The notes beneath the pieces were generated by a model. That model saw only the letters and a list, made by a program, of their open reading frames with translations. It was not told where the DNA came from and did not search any database. Source: Panagrolaimus kolymaensis (Eukaryota; Nematoda; Chromadorea; Rhabditida; Panagrolaimidae). Taken from it: a stretch of DNA of 64,000 bases. Location: the NCBI GenBank assembly GCA_028622995.1, contig JAJQJQ010000008.1, positions 7,031,117 through 7,095,116 on the forward strand, in the 5' to 3' direction. A program made the position numbers and the translations under genes. This document shows, piece by piece, positions 37,601 to 47,002 of the stretch. How positions within the stretch are numbered: position 1 is the first letter of the stretch; every line of letters starts with the position of its first letter.

Positions 37601-39051
37601 AAACGACTCTTTGAAGATCCTGAATTCCCAGCTGCTGATAGCAGCCTTTATTATAGCAAGCGACCACCCAAGAGTGTACAATGGCTTCGTCCAGGTGAAA
37701 TTGTTCGTGAACCTCAACTCATCAGCGAAGGCCATACTCGATTTGATGCCATTCAAGGTGAGCTAGGTGATTGTTGGCTCATGGCTGCAGCTGCAAATAT
37801 GACACTTCGGGATGAACTCTTTTATCGTGTTGTTCCACCAGATCAATCCTTCACAGATAATTATGCAGGAATTTTCCATTTCCAATTTTGGCAATATGGT
37901 CGTTGGGTTGATGTTGTCGTAGATGATCGCCTTCCAACTTCCAATGGTGAACTTCTTTATATGCATTCGCGAGAACATAATGAGTTTTGGAGCGCTCTTC
38001 TCGAAAAAGCTTATGCTAAACTTCATGGAAATTATGAAGCTTTGAAAGGAGGTACAACTTCTGAAGCTCTTGAAGATATGACTGGTGGTCTCACTGAATT
38101 TATTGACCTCGCAAATCCACCCAAAAATCTTATGGAGATGATGATTCGTGGCGTTGAAATGGGTTCACTTTTTGGTTGCTCGATTGAAGCTGATCCAAAT
38201 GTTTGGGAGGCTCGACTTGAAAATGGCCTCATTAAAGGCCATGCTTATTCAATCACAGGAATGCGAATAGTTGAAGGACCTCGTGGTCAAACTCCTCTCA
38301 TTCGTATTCGAAATCCATGGGGAAATGAACATGAATGGAATGGGCCATGGTCGGATAATTCATCTGAATGGAGAAGTGTCTCAGATGAATTAAAAAAAGA
38401 TATGGGACTCACGTTTGCTCATGATGGAGAATTTTGGATGTCATATGAAGATTTTATGAAAAATTATGAGAAACTTGAAATTTGCAATTTGGGTCCTGAT
38501 GTTATGCAAGAAGTTGCTGAAATGACTGGAGTTCAAGCAGGACATGAAACTTGGGCTGTTAATTCTCATGATGGTTCATGGCGCCAAGGTTCCACTGCAG
38601 GTGGCTGTCGAAATTACCTTAAATCATTTGCCATGAATCCTCAATATCGTATTCAACTCACTGATTCAGATCCAAATGACGATGATGATTTATGTACATT
38701 AATCATTGGAGTAATGCAAAAATATCGACGTGAATTAAAATCTCATGGAGTTGAAAATTTGGCCATCGGTTTTGCACTTTATGAAGTTAAAGGCGCTCGA
38801 GGCAAATTGGATACCGATTTCTTTGCCAATACAAAATCATGTGGTCGTTCACCTGCTTTTATTAATTTAAGAGAAGTCACTGGTCGATTCCGTGTTCCAC
38901 CTGGAGAATATGTCGTTGTTCCAACTACGTATGAACCCAATCAAGAAGCTGATTTTATGCTTCGTATATTTACTAATGGTTTTATTGAATCTGAGTAAGT
39001 TGATGTTGTTTCTTTTTAATAATGAAACTTTTGTTTTTCAGTGAACTTTAA
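28601..39051 (+). CDS. clp-1: Atypical calpain with glycine-rich N-terminus (CLP-1 type)
   Basis: Exons 28601..28626, 36285..36736, 36788..36898, 36950..37054, 37104..38994 and 39042..39051, 864 residues. The Ca2+-dependent cysteine protease core has its triad at Cys455 (GELGDCWL), His611 (GHAYSITG) and Asn635 (RNPWG); spacings of 156 and 24 match active calpains. A C2-like beta-sandwich follows, and the protein ends in DEL with no penta-EF-hand. The N-terminus has glycine-rich repeats with GDIIGGLMGG and GNLIGG units, as in C. elegans CLP-1. Exon 1 (MLCGLLAT) is inferred: it ends AG before GTGAGT in the phase needed to give SPFACC in exon 2, where no ATG exists. The 7.7-kb first intron holds the MULE. 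Exons 2-6 are firm, exon 1 moderate. Confidence 0.88.
28627..29570 (+). other. First part of the proposed calpain intron 1
   Basis: AT-rich sequence between the proposed first-exon donor and the left target-site repeat of the transposon. No gene seen. Confidence 0.45.
29571..29584 (+). repeat. Left flanking direct repeat of the MULE (target-site duplication)
   Basis: TCAAAGTCAATGGT occurs here and again at 35786..35799 in the same orientation, immediately outside both terminal arrays. MULEs usually make 8-11-base duplications, so part of the 14-base identity may be chance. Confidence 0.75.
29588..29748 (+). repeat. Left terminal inverted repeat array of the MULE
   Basis: Nine copies of CATTTATCGCCG or one-base variants (one is CATATATCGCCG), separated by 2-6 variable bases, with one longer gap after the third copy. 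The first 30 bases are shared with the inverted right end. Such subterminal arrays normally bind the transposase. Confidence 0.85.
30041..32268 (-). CDS. MULE transposase (DDE), N-terminus unresolved
   Basis: Exons about 32268..31924, 31879..31639, 31588..31389, 31339..31267, 31217..30983, 30937..30643 and 30598..30041 (minus), about 649 residues. The RNase H-like core carries the triad: Asp in LIFDGTFRVRP, Asp in CHFDHEEAA (with the usual HSCYFHFYK after it), and Glu in RTTNIAEGFHNAL. All joints from the second exon on are in phase and stop-free, so the gene may be active. The last exon codes a 180-residue Gln/Asn/Pro-rich tail. The first exon start is an acceptor-like AGTAG; I found no ATG exon and no FLYWCH or other DNA-binding domain upstream, so the N-terminus is missing or diverged. 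Confidence 0.85.
32458..33163 (-). CDS. Cargo gene 1: four-TM membrane protein
   Basis: Exons 33163..32972, 32895..32733 and 32681..32458 (minus), 192 residues. Hydrophobic segments near residues 2-22, 26-45, 60-85 and 130-155 give four TM helices, with a 40-residue loop between helices 3 and 4 that has two cysteines (ECTDDC-like spacing), and a polar C-terminal tail. The 51-base second intron (GTAAGT..TTTTTAG) would add 17 residues if retained, without a stop. The topology resembles small nematode tetraspan proteins, but no family signature is seen. It starts 293 bases from the end of cargo gene 2 and has the same orientation as the transposase. Confidence 0.65.
33472..34394 (-). CDS. Cargo gene 2: secreted protein of unknown function
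   Basis: Exons 34394..34072, 34016..33915 and 33859..33472 (minus), 270 residues. The ATG starts a signal peptide (MKILIYLNIFLTLAA). The rest is mixed polar with few cysteines, no recognised domain and no second hydrophobic segment. Exon 2 must end at GT before GTAAG to keep the frame. The phases agree throughout and codon use is not obviously decayed, so it looks like a real gene. Its only context is the transposon, between the four-TM gene and the divergent cargo gene 3. Confidence 0.6.
34763..35460 (+). CDS. Cargo gene 3: unrecognised 216-aa protein
   Basis: Exons 34763..35025 and 35073..35460, 216 residues; GT-AG intron of 47 bases. The protein begins MIIAMAGNLIEISFWN and has a weakly hydrophobic start, an ARLNLLFRTLFLTT segment, a basic helical patch around WDFRRRPNATEFDKKWNRSH, and a mixed C-terminal half. 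No domain recognised. Divergently transcribed from cargo gene 2, with 368 bases between the two ATGs that could serve as a shared promoter. It ends about 160 bases before the right terminal array. Confidence 0.6.
35623..35785 (-). repeat. Right terminal inverted repeat array of the MULE
   Basis: Nine inverted copies of the same 12-base unit, seen on the plus strand as CGGCGATAAATG, with variants GGCGATAAATG, CGGCGATATATG and CAGCGATAAATG. The outer 30 bases mirror the left array. Confidence 0.85.
35786..35799 (+). repeat. Right flanking direct repeat of the MULE
   Basis: Second copy of TCAAAGTCAATGGT (see 29571). Confidence 0.75.
35800..36284 (+). other. Last part of the proposed calpain intron 1
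   Basis: T-rich sequence ending in CCTTTTTTAG, the acceptor of calpain exon 2. No ATG in frame with exon 2 was found here, which is the reason for looking upstream for exon 1. Confidence 0.5.
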
Positions 39052-39779
39052 AATTCCTCAAAAGCTGAATTCAAATTATTAATCCCGAGCCATTTGCTTG
39101 TAATTTTTCTTTTTATTTGCCACAACGTTACTTCCTACCGTACTATTAATTAAGCCTTCTATCGTGCAGAAATTAATATAATTTGTTTAGAAACATTTTT
39201 TTGTAAATGTAAATATATTTTATTAAAATAAAAAAACTTTACTTTTAACTTTCTTGGACTTTCTTGTTTCACTAAAACAATTAAGCAACAATTTTCAATG
39301 ATTTATTTTGAAAGAAAAAAATCATTGAATTTTTTAAAAGAAAAGTATAAAAATTTCCACCAAAGTTTTATAAAATTATGACGCAGTTATGAAGAAAAAA
39401 AGAAGTGAGTAACAAAAAATGTCTTTTTAATATAAATTATTCTAATAATATTAAATTCAAGCTGACAAACTGAGGCAGTATCATTACCAAGAAAAAAATG
39501 ATACGATAAAGCTGATTTCAAAAGGAAAGTGCGGGTTTTAAAACTTTTCCTTCGAGACTTGCTTAAACATATCCCTTTTCCCTGGATGAGTAAACGTCCC
39601 CCAGCTTTCCAGCTATCTGAAAATAAATAAATAAAATTATTAAACAAATATAAAGTTGGAAAAAAAAATAGATGGCTTTGAGATTGACAGACAAAATAGA
39701 AAATGGCTAACATTGTAAGAGTTATTTATGGCTTTGGAATATCTTTGAGTTGTTTGCTTTATCGAAAGGTAAGCTTGAA
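39052..39779. other. Convergent intergenic region
   Basis: 3' regions of the calpain (plus) and flp-19 (minus) genes. Holds AATAAA-type signals. A minus-strand open frame of 108 codons here has no supporting splice sites or family match. Confidence 0.5.
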
Positions 39780-40653
39780 TTAACCGAAGCGCACTTGACT
39801 CGCCCATGAACTTCCACGTTTACCAAATCTCAATTGAGTTGCCCATTTTTTAAATCGAATTCCGCTATCAAGATCATACTAAAATTTACAACAAAATTTT
39901 TTTTTATCCTTTCAATCGACAAAAATCTTACCGATGGATAATAAGGAAAATCGGGCATATCTGCCGAACGTTTTGCATAAATGGAGTATGGTGCTGCTTG
40001 AATATTTTCTACTGATGTCTCTGAAATTTTGTTTTTAAAACTTAATAGTCAAATGTACAGACGAGTAAAAATCCTTATGGGAATTGTTATTACGCTTTTT
40101 ATGAGTAGTTAAATATTATTTTGACGTGGGTTGCTTTTTTTGTAGCTAATTTCATAGTACATAGTTTTAATCACGTTTTGTTTTTTTAATGTTTGAAATT
40201 ACAATTTTAGATAAAGAATAGGTAAAATTTCTTATTTTAAACAAAGCTTTTTAGAATGGAAAATATTTAGGTTTAACATTATTTTTTTATAACTATTATT
40301 GTTGGTAATTTTTATGCAACCCTTGAAAGAAAGAGACTCCAAAATGGTGAAGGGTTAAAAAACATGTAAAAAAGCGCTGGTTGAATATAACTCTAAAACT
40401 TTTTCTCGCAAGAACTAATTTTACGAAACCTTTATCTTCCTTAAAATCTTGAATAATTAAAGGAATTTATTGAAATAATACTTTACGAAAAATGATAAAA
40501 TTACTGTAAAAGTATTCACTTTTTGGATGATTTCTATGATCTCAAAACAAGCTATAAACCCGGAAAAAAGGAAAAGATTAACTTACGTTCAGTTGCAATA
40601 ATAAGAGTCAAGTATCCAAGAATAAATAAAAGAGAAAATTTGGTCCAAGCCAT
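39780..40653 (-). CDS. flp-19: FLP-19-type RFamide neuropeptide precursor
   Basis: Exons 40653..40587, 40020..39932 and 39878..39780 (minus), 84 residues. A signal peptide (MAWTKFSLLFILGYLTLIIA) is followed by a spacer with one KR site and two C-terminal peptides: KK-WATQLRFG-KR-GSSWASQVRFG-stop. Cleavage at the dibasic sites and amidation through Gly give WATQLRF-amide and GSSWASQVRF-amide. C. elegans FLP-19 yields two similar peptides (WANQVRF-amide and ASWASSVRF-amide) in the same order at the precursor end. The two short coding exons were invisible as open frames. The 566-base first intron is long for this window and may carry neuronal regulatory sites. Confidence 0.88.
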
Positions 40654-43600
40654 TTTGCTGGAAGCTCTTTCAAACAAATTAAAATCAAAAACTTAGAATA
40701 CAACAACTTTTTTTTCTCTGGCATCAAAATAACGAAGATAAGCCACGCCTTTAAAAATGGAATAACAAAAAAACAAGCTTGCTTTGCTTCTTGGGTTGAA
40801 TTCCAAGTTCCACGTGGGAAGATGAAGGTAAAAACAAAAAATGTAAAATAAACCTTATGATTACGTTGTTGTTCCCAAAGGACAGGAATACAAAACTCCT
40901 TTAAAAAATTGGACTTTCTTTTCACATATAAATTGGATACCTTTCATCTCTTACTTTTGATTATGTTTGTTTATAATAGTAAAAGTTTACGCAAGAATGC
41001 AATTGAATGGGAGAAAACCATTTCAAAAGGTTTAAAAAGTCCGGAAAATGAAAACAAAAGGTTTTGAGAATGAAGGGTTTTTAGTGACGAAATTTAAAAT
41101 AAAATATTTTGGTACGATGAATTCTAATAATGACAGAATGTTTGTTTTTACTCATTTACAAATTGTTACTATTCGTTTATGCTAATAAACCCGTCAATTT
41201 TTGACAGTTTTTTTTATAAAATGCGGAGGATTCATATATGAGCGAAAAAATAAATGAGGAACCTTTGAAAAATACCAATATTCAGGAAGTAATTTTTAGA
41301 ATTCAAACAGCAAATAGGTATAAGAGAAACACATATGTTGAATTTGCAAAAATATTTTTCAGCGATATGGTAAACTAGTTGAATTCCAAAAACATCGAAG
41401 ATGGAAGTTTTTTTCATGAAAAAACAAAACAAAATAATTTTTCGCAACATTTTTGAATTTTTATTGGTCATTATTTATGTTATTGGTGGTATACTTCCAG
41501 CGACTCTTTTGTTTTATTGCCTTTTGAAAGATAATATTAAAATAGAGACTTTTCATTATTTCATGCAAGTTGTTCATCAGCTATTTTCGAATATTTATTA
41601 CAAATTTATGACGGAAGAAATTACTATCTTTTTTTATTTTTAGATAATGTTGTAGCTAACACTAAAAGTACGGTAATAAAAAAAATACATAAATATTTTA
41701 ACAATCATCATAAGAAAAATATTATCGCTTCAGCTATAGTTCTAAATTATCGTTGAATTAGACTTTGCAATATCCCAATTTCTTGGTTTTCTTATTTATT
41801 ATAGCCAAAGGTCGAAAAAATTTATTACAACTTAAAGCAATTTTTAAGAACCTAACCTTCGGCATCCCTCAAGCTATAAACTATCAACGTCAAATTTTTG
41901 ACTCGCCCTCTTATTTTATGAATCTGGATTCAGGAAACAAAACTTATTTCATAATTATTTATAGAGCATTTTTTCCATCCGGAAATTGCAAAAAAAAAAT
42001 TGAATGAATGGATGCACTGAAATGAAAAGATTGGCGTGGAAAAAAAGAAAGCAATGATTTCATGGAATCTAAGAAAAATGAAAGAAGTAATAACTATCTG
42101 TTTTTAAGAATTATTTATATGGGAAACAAAAACATAAAATAATTAGTTTGAATATCAACAACGAGACGTCCAAGGCATTTGGGGGTGTTTCTTAAAACCT
42201 CGATTGCAAGTTTTTGCAATAACAAAGTTGAAAAAAATTTTGGTTTTTGAACAAATTTTAACTCTCATGAAATCATAAAAGACCTTATCTAATAAATAAT
42301 TAACGACACTGTAGCTTTGTGGTTTGTTAATGAACATGAACTTTTTTTTGCAACCGAAATATTACTATGAAAGGTTAAAGACGTGAGATAACTTAAAATT
42401 TAGGTTTTTGTATTTGTCACTACAAAAACAGTTTTATAAAAGTTTATCCTAAAATAATTTTATATGACGATAAAATCCTTAGGGAGAGAGAAAAGAGAAT
42501 GAGCAAAGCAAAAGTGAATCATGTTGCAAAAAAAAAAACACAATAAAAGTTAACCTTTTCGCCATTATTTCGATGTTTTGAAAACAGCATGGCTACTATG
42601 TACATCAAGAAAAAGATTAAGTACATTTTATTGGATGAAAACAAAATAAAACACATGGAAATTCAAGAGCTTCTTTTAAAAACACACTTTACCTGTTGTA
42701 TCATCCATTATAGTATTTTTAAAAGCACATGTTTGATACTTTTATTCAAGTCTCAGAGGCAACCTAATAATTCGATTAAAAATTTCTCATCGGAAGCATA
42801 ACTCATAAATTCAGCAAGGGAGTAAAAAAAACAATGTTTCATATACTTTAATCTTTAATTTAAAACTTATAAATGAAAAATTGATGCCGGTATTTGATTA
42901 CCAGAATCTTATTCGATGAGGAGGCGATGAAGCTTAAGAAAGTTGCAAAAAAAAAAAACCAAACAAATCAGAAAATGTGTTTTCATTGAAATTTCAGTAT
43001 TCTTGATGACGAAAATGAAAAAAGATTGGTCATATTTCATGGAAATACTCAAGGACATAAATTAAAAAAAAAGAGCGACTAATTGGCATTTTGAGATTTG
43101 CAAGAAAAAAATATGCCAATGTTGTACATACGTAACGAATGTGTGATATGATACTCCACAGTGAGGGTGAAATATGATAATATCAGCTTCACCAAAAGTT
43201 TTTAATAATTTACATCTCAAAAATCTGTCTGAATTCTTTCTTTTCTAATCGAAAAAAAGCATTTAGATTTTGAAATCAAAAAGGGAGCTTTTAACAATAT
43301 CATTCTATGAAGATTGAGGAACTCAAACCTTACAATTAAAATACGAAATACTTTCCTTTGCACTTTTATAAATACAAATTTCAAGCATATTTATTTGTTT
43401 CACAACTTTATACCGGAAGTCTCCATAATTATAATAAAATAGGAATGAAAGGCGTTTATAAATGGCTACGTGCTGCTATAATAATTACCATTCCGCTTCT
43501 TAAAAATGATGATGAAAGCTCGTAATTATATTTATCAAAATGGTGAGGTATGATTGTAACACAAATAATAACAAATTCTTTTATTTGAACATTCAAAAAA

Positions 43601-43677
43601 CAAACAATAATATTAATAAAAAACTAGGTATACAATAATTACAACTAGCAAAAATTAAAGCATATCATCAATAGGCA
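40654..43677. other. 3-kb intergenic region, no supported gene
   Basis: AT-rich. Short plus-strand frames at 41401..41643 and 41765..42007 are hydrophobic (for example VIIYVIGGILPATLLFYCL) and could be remnants of a membrane-protein gene, but no splice sites join them and no family pattern is seen. Upstream promoter of flp-19 lies at the left end. Confidence 0.5.
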
Positions 43678-43696
43678 TTAAAGCATATCATCAATA
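43654..43696. repeat. Short tandem duplication over a stop codon
   Basis: ATTAAAGCATATCATCAATA is present twice with a 23-base period. The second copy codes the last residues and stop of the neighbouring minus-strand gene; the first lies just past that stop. Confidence 0.8.
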
Positions 43697-45954
43697 TGTA
43701 TTTGAGGCATAGTTTCAATTCCAATCCATTCAAGTTCAGCCATTCTAGCAGCTTCTCGCAAAGCATCAGCTTGTCCCTTTCCAACAGGGCTAGTTTTCTT
43801 GATAAATACACGACGAAGCGATCTTCCAGTTACACGTTCAACCTCTTTCCGCATTCCAATAAGAAACAATGAATAAACAATCATAGGATCAATAGAATGT
43901 TCACCTTTGTACGTATTAACTTCAATTACAGTCGATTTATGTTTGTTACCAGTATATGCGACTTTAAACGGCCATCCAGGATTGGTACCAATATCTTTGG
44001 GTAGAAAACCAAGAATTTTATAAACATCTGAAAAAACAAACAAAATTAGTTGTAAACAAATGTAATTAAAAATCATATATTAAAACAAAGCAGTATAAAA
44101 ATAATTACCATAAATAACACAATTAGAACCATTTCTAAGATCAAGTTGAGCAAATTCACCAATTACTGGCACTTCTTTAGCAAACGATACATACAATGGA
44201 GTCCATTCGTTTCCTATAAAATTGCTTTATGTAAAAGTAAGTAAAGAAAAAAAACTCCTACCGTTAATATTTTTAATTCTTTTACACAAACCAACTTTTT
44301 GAGGTAAACATACAGAAACCCAATTGTCATTGAAACAAACCATAAAATCAGCCTTCTCATTTGGAAGCGTCAATGCTCTGTGTTCAGCAGGTTGAGATGA
44401 CAAAAAAGGATTAACGCCTTTTGTAAATTCTGGAGGCGGCGAAGGAAAATTCAAACTACGGTTAAAAGACACATGGCGATCGTTGCTTTTGTCATAAGAT
44501 GATTCTTTGTGATAAGAAGAAGATAATTGTTTGCTTGCTCGAGGAGAAACAGAACGACGTCGATTTCTATGAGGTGATGGTGAACGATGATGTCGTTTGA
44601 CTTCAGTATGCTTTGAATGAGATGAGGATTCGCGTTTCTTATTCTCCGACTTGGTTGTTTCAGCTTCGGATGTACTGGGTTCACTTGTGAGTTCATCGAT
44701 TTGCTTGGTACTAATACACCCAAGGCCATTTTCTTCGAGTTTGATTTGAATTTGATAAGAACCAATTGGCAATTGTGTTTGAATATTCATCATACGTTTA
44801 TATTGGTTTTCTTTACAAGAAATTGTAGGATTTGAGCGAATCTAAAAATGGAATATTATAAAAAGGAGAAAGCCTTTTATGAATAAGCTAATCAAAGTAA
44901 TATTAAAATATAACATACTAAGCCTTTTCCATCATGAATCTTAACTTCGATAGAGTGTTGACAAGGCAATGATGTTCCCGGTTTGATAAATGTTGTTTTT
45001 TCAGAAGCACATGAAATTTGATATCCAACGGTAAATTCTTTAACATCAAAGATATTCTTTTTTCCATTATCAGCTAATGTCGATGCTTTATACAGTCCTC
45101 CATTGAGTAACATGGTATCCCAATTGGTACATTGAATCTGATGAACTTCTTTCTTAGACTCATTGACGATTTCGTTTTTGAGGTTTTCATTATGTTGATC
45201 ATAAACGATGACAGCTTTAGCACTTGGATATTTAGCACGGTAAGTTGAGAAATTTGTTGGTATATTCGATGAGTAAGCTAACCATTCATGAGTTAAAACA
45301 TACATAGAGCGTTCTCTTGTTAAAACATGAAAATCAGACAAATCCATTAGCCTCGTCAAAATGACGAATTGTTGTTTTTCAGGTAAAGGATTGGGAAATT
45401 CATTGGTAACATACAAGAATCTTGCCATGAGAGATGAAATAACTTTGACTTTGGTTCCTTCGGTTACACCATCCATAGCAGCTTGACACAACTGGAGAGT
45501 AAAATGAACAGGATTAACAAGAACAAAACAATCAAGCTTTTGAGGAAGAAGATTAAGTAAAGCTACGATATAAGCTTTTGTGCTTTCATATGTCCATGTA
45601 CCTAAAAATAGCTTGAATAAGAACTGAGAAATTAGAAGATGAAAGTAAAGTAACAGCTTGTAAAGGAAAAAAAGATGAAAGGTAAACCTTTGAAGTTCCT
45701 CTTAATTTCAAGAAAACAAGAACAAAAAACATATTAAAATATAGTGAAAAAACTTGACACTATTTCAATGAATATTAAATTTTCTATATAATTTTTTATG
45801 TGTGGTCTTCTTATTTATTAGTCAAAAACATACCAGGAACCAATTCATTTGAAAGTTCTTTATCTTCAATATTACCAGTTGAACCATCATGTACCCGAAT
45901 TCTCGAAGTTCCCAAAATAAGCGAACCATAAGTTGCAGAAGGAGAATCAGCCAT
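43678..45954 (-). CDS. Unrecognised 612-aa protein with charged Ser/Arg-rich middle
   Basis: Exons 45954..45834, 45601..44919, 44841..44262, 44213..44109 and 44027..43678 (minus), 612 residues. The N-terminal 230 residues look globular, with a mixed alpha/beta pattern (YGSLILGTSRIRVHD, FVILTRLMDLSDFHVLTRER, AKAVIVYDQHN). Next comes a region with regular cysteines and beta pattern (YQISCASEK, TSLPCQHSIEVKIHDGKGL). A Ser/Lys/Arg-rich disordered stretch of about 80 residues includes KRHHRSPSPHRNRRRSVSP. The C-terminal domain contains VIEVNTYKGEHSIDPM, RKEVERVTGRSLRRVFIKK and a helical end. RS-like composition suggests a nuclear or RNP role, but this is a guess; I do not recognise a family. All five exons join in phase. 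Confidence 0.75.
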
Positions 45955-47002
45955 AGTTATACTTCAAGAGAGATTCAGCTAAAATAAATATGTAAGAATC
46001 AGAAAAAAAACATTTGATATATTTAAATTTTTTAGTTGTTGAAAGTTCAACAGCAAAAGCAGCGGCAAACAAAAAAGAAAACAAAGAAAGCAAAGAAAAA
46101 AAAAGCGCGTGCACAATCTGCCAAAAAAAACGTTAACATTTGAACAACTTTGAAAAATATGTAGGTGCTTCCCCAAAACCTTGCTTAGCGAAAAAATGCA
46201 ACAGTTGATTGATGCTTTATCGGTGTTTTAAAAACATGTGGACAAAACTTTTGAATATTAAAAAAAGGAGATGGAGAGATCATTTAAAGGTTACTAAAAA
46301 GGAATTCTAAAAAAAAAGACTTTTTTTCGCGATAAATGTCAAAGATCTTTCTCATACTGTATTGGATAAAAAAATTTTTCATACATACCATTAAAGACAC
46401 GAGATATAAAATTGCTCGCTTTTTTAAAGCATTAGTTTTAATTCCTTGTTAATGGTTTCGTTTTTAGCTGCTGCATGCAACTGCAGTGTTTTAAAATTTT
46501 CTTCAATCGTTTTATAAAATTGTGTGAATCATGTTTATGTGAGCAACGATGTGTTTATTCCGTCTATTAGAAAAGAGATGAAAACAAAAAATATACTTTT
46601 ATTACACATTTTCTTTTCATCATATTTAAAACAAATGATATTATCCGGAGAGCAGTAATAAAAAAAGAGTTCAACAAAACAAAAAAAAACCGAAAAATAC
46701 CGGCAATACAAAAGTTTTTGAATATTCGTTTCACCAGGTTGTAAAAAAATAGGAGTTTTAATTAAAAGTTTAAAAACTTTAGAAAGTTGTAAGAAATAAT
46801 CATTGATTGGACTCAAAAGGATAAAAAAACAATTTTAAAGGAAAAGGACCCGAGAGAAAAAAATAAAAGTCATACAAGAAAACCCAAGTTTTTCTTCAGC
46901 ACAAAAGCTAAAAAATAATGTAAAAATCTTTAAAGGATGATTAATTTAATGAAATTTTGGGCAAGGATTTTTGGTTTAATGTATTTTAAGTGTGTGTTAT
47001 TT
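45955..47002. other. Intergenic, no supported gene
   Basis: AT-rich spacer between two minus-strand genes. A single CGCGATAAATGTC string near 46330 resembles one MULE terminal unit but stands alone. Confidence 0.5.

Noticed and set aside
39387..39713. 108-codon minus-strand open frame next to flp-19
   Set aside because: The Ser/Lys/Phe-rich composition and poly-T origin do not look coding, and no exon joins it.
41401..42007. Two hydrophobic plus-strand frames that could be a receptor remnant
   Set aside because: No receptor signature, no splice connection; left as intergenic.
46327..46339. Single CGCGATAAATGTC string resembling a MULE terminal unit
   Set aside because: One copy only, no array or inverted partner nearby; chance in AT-rich DNA.
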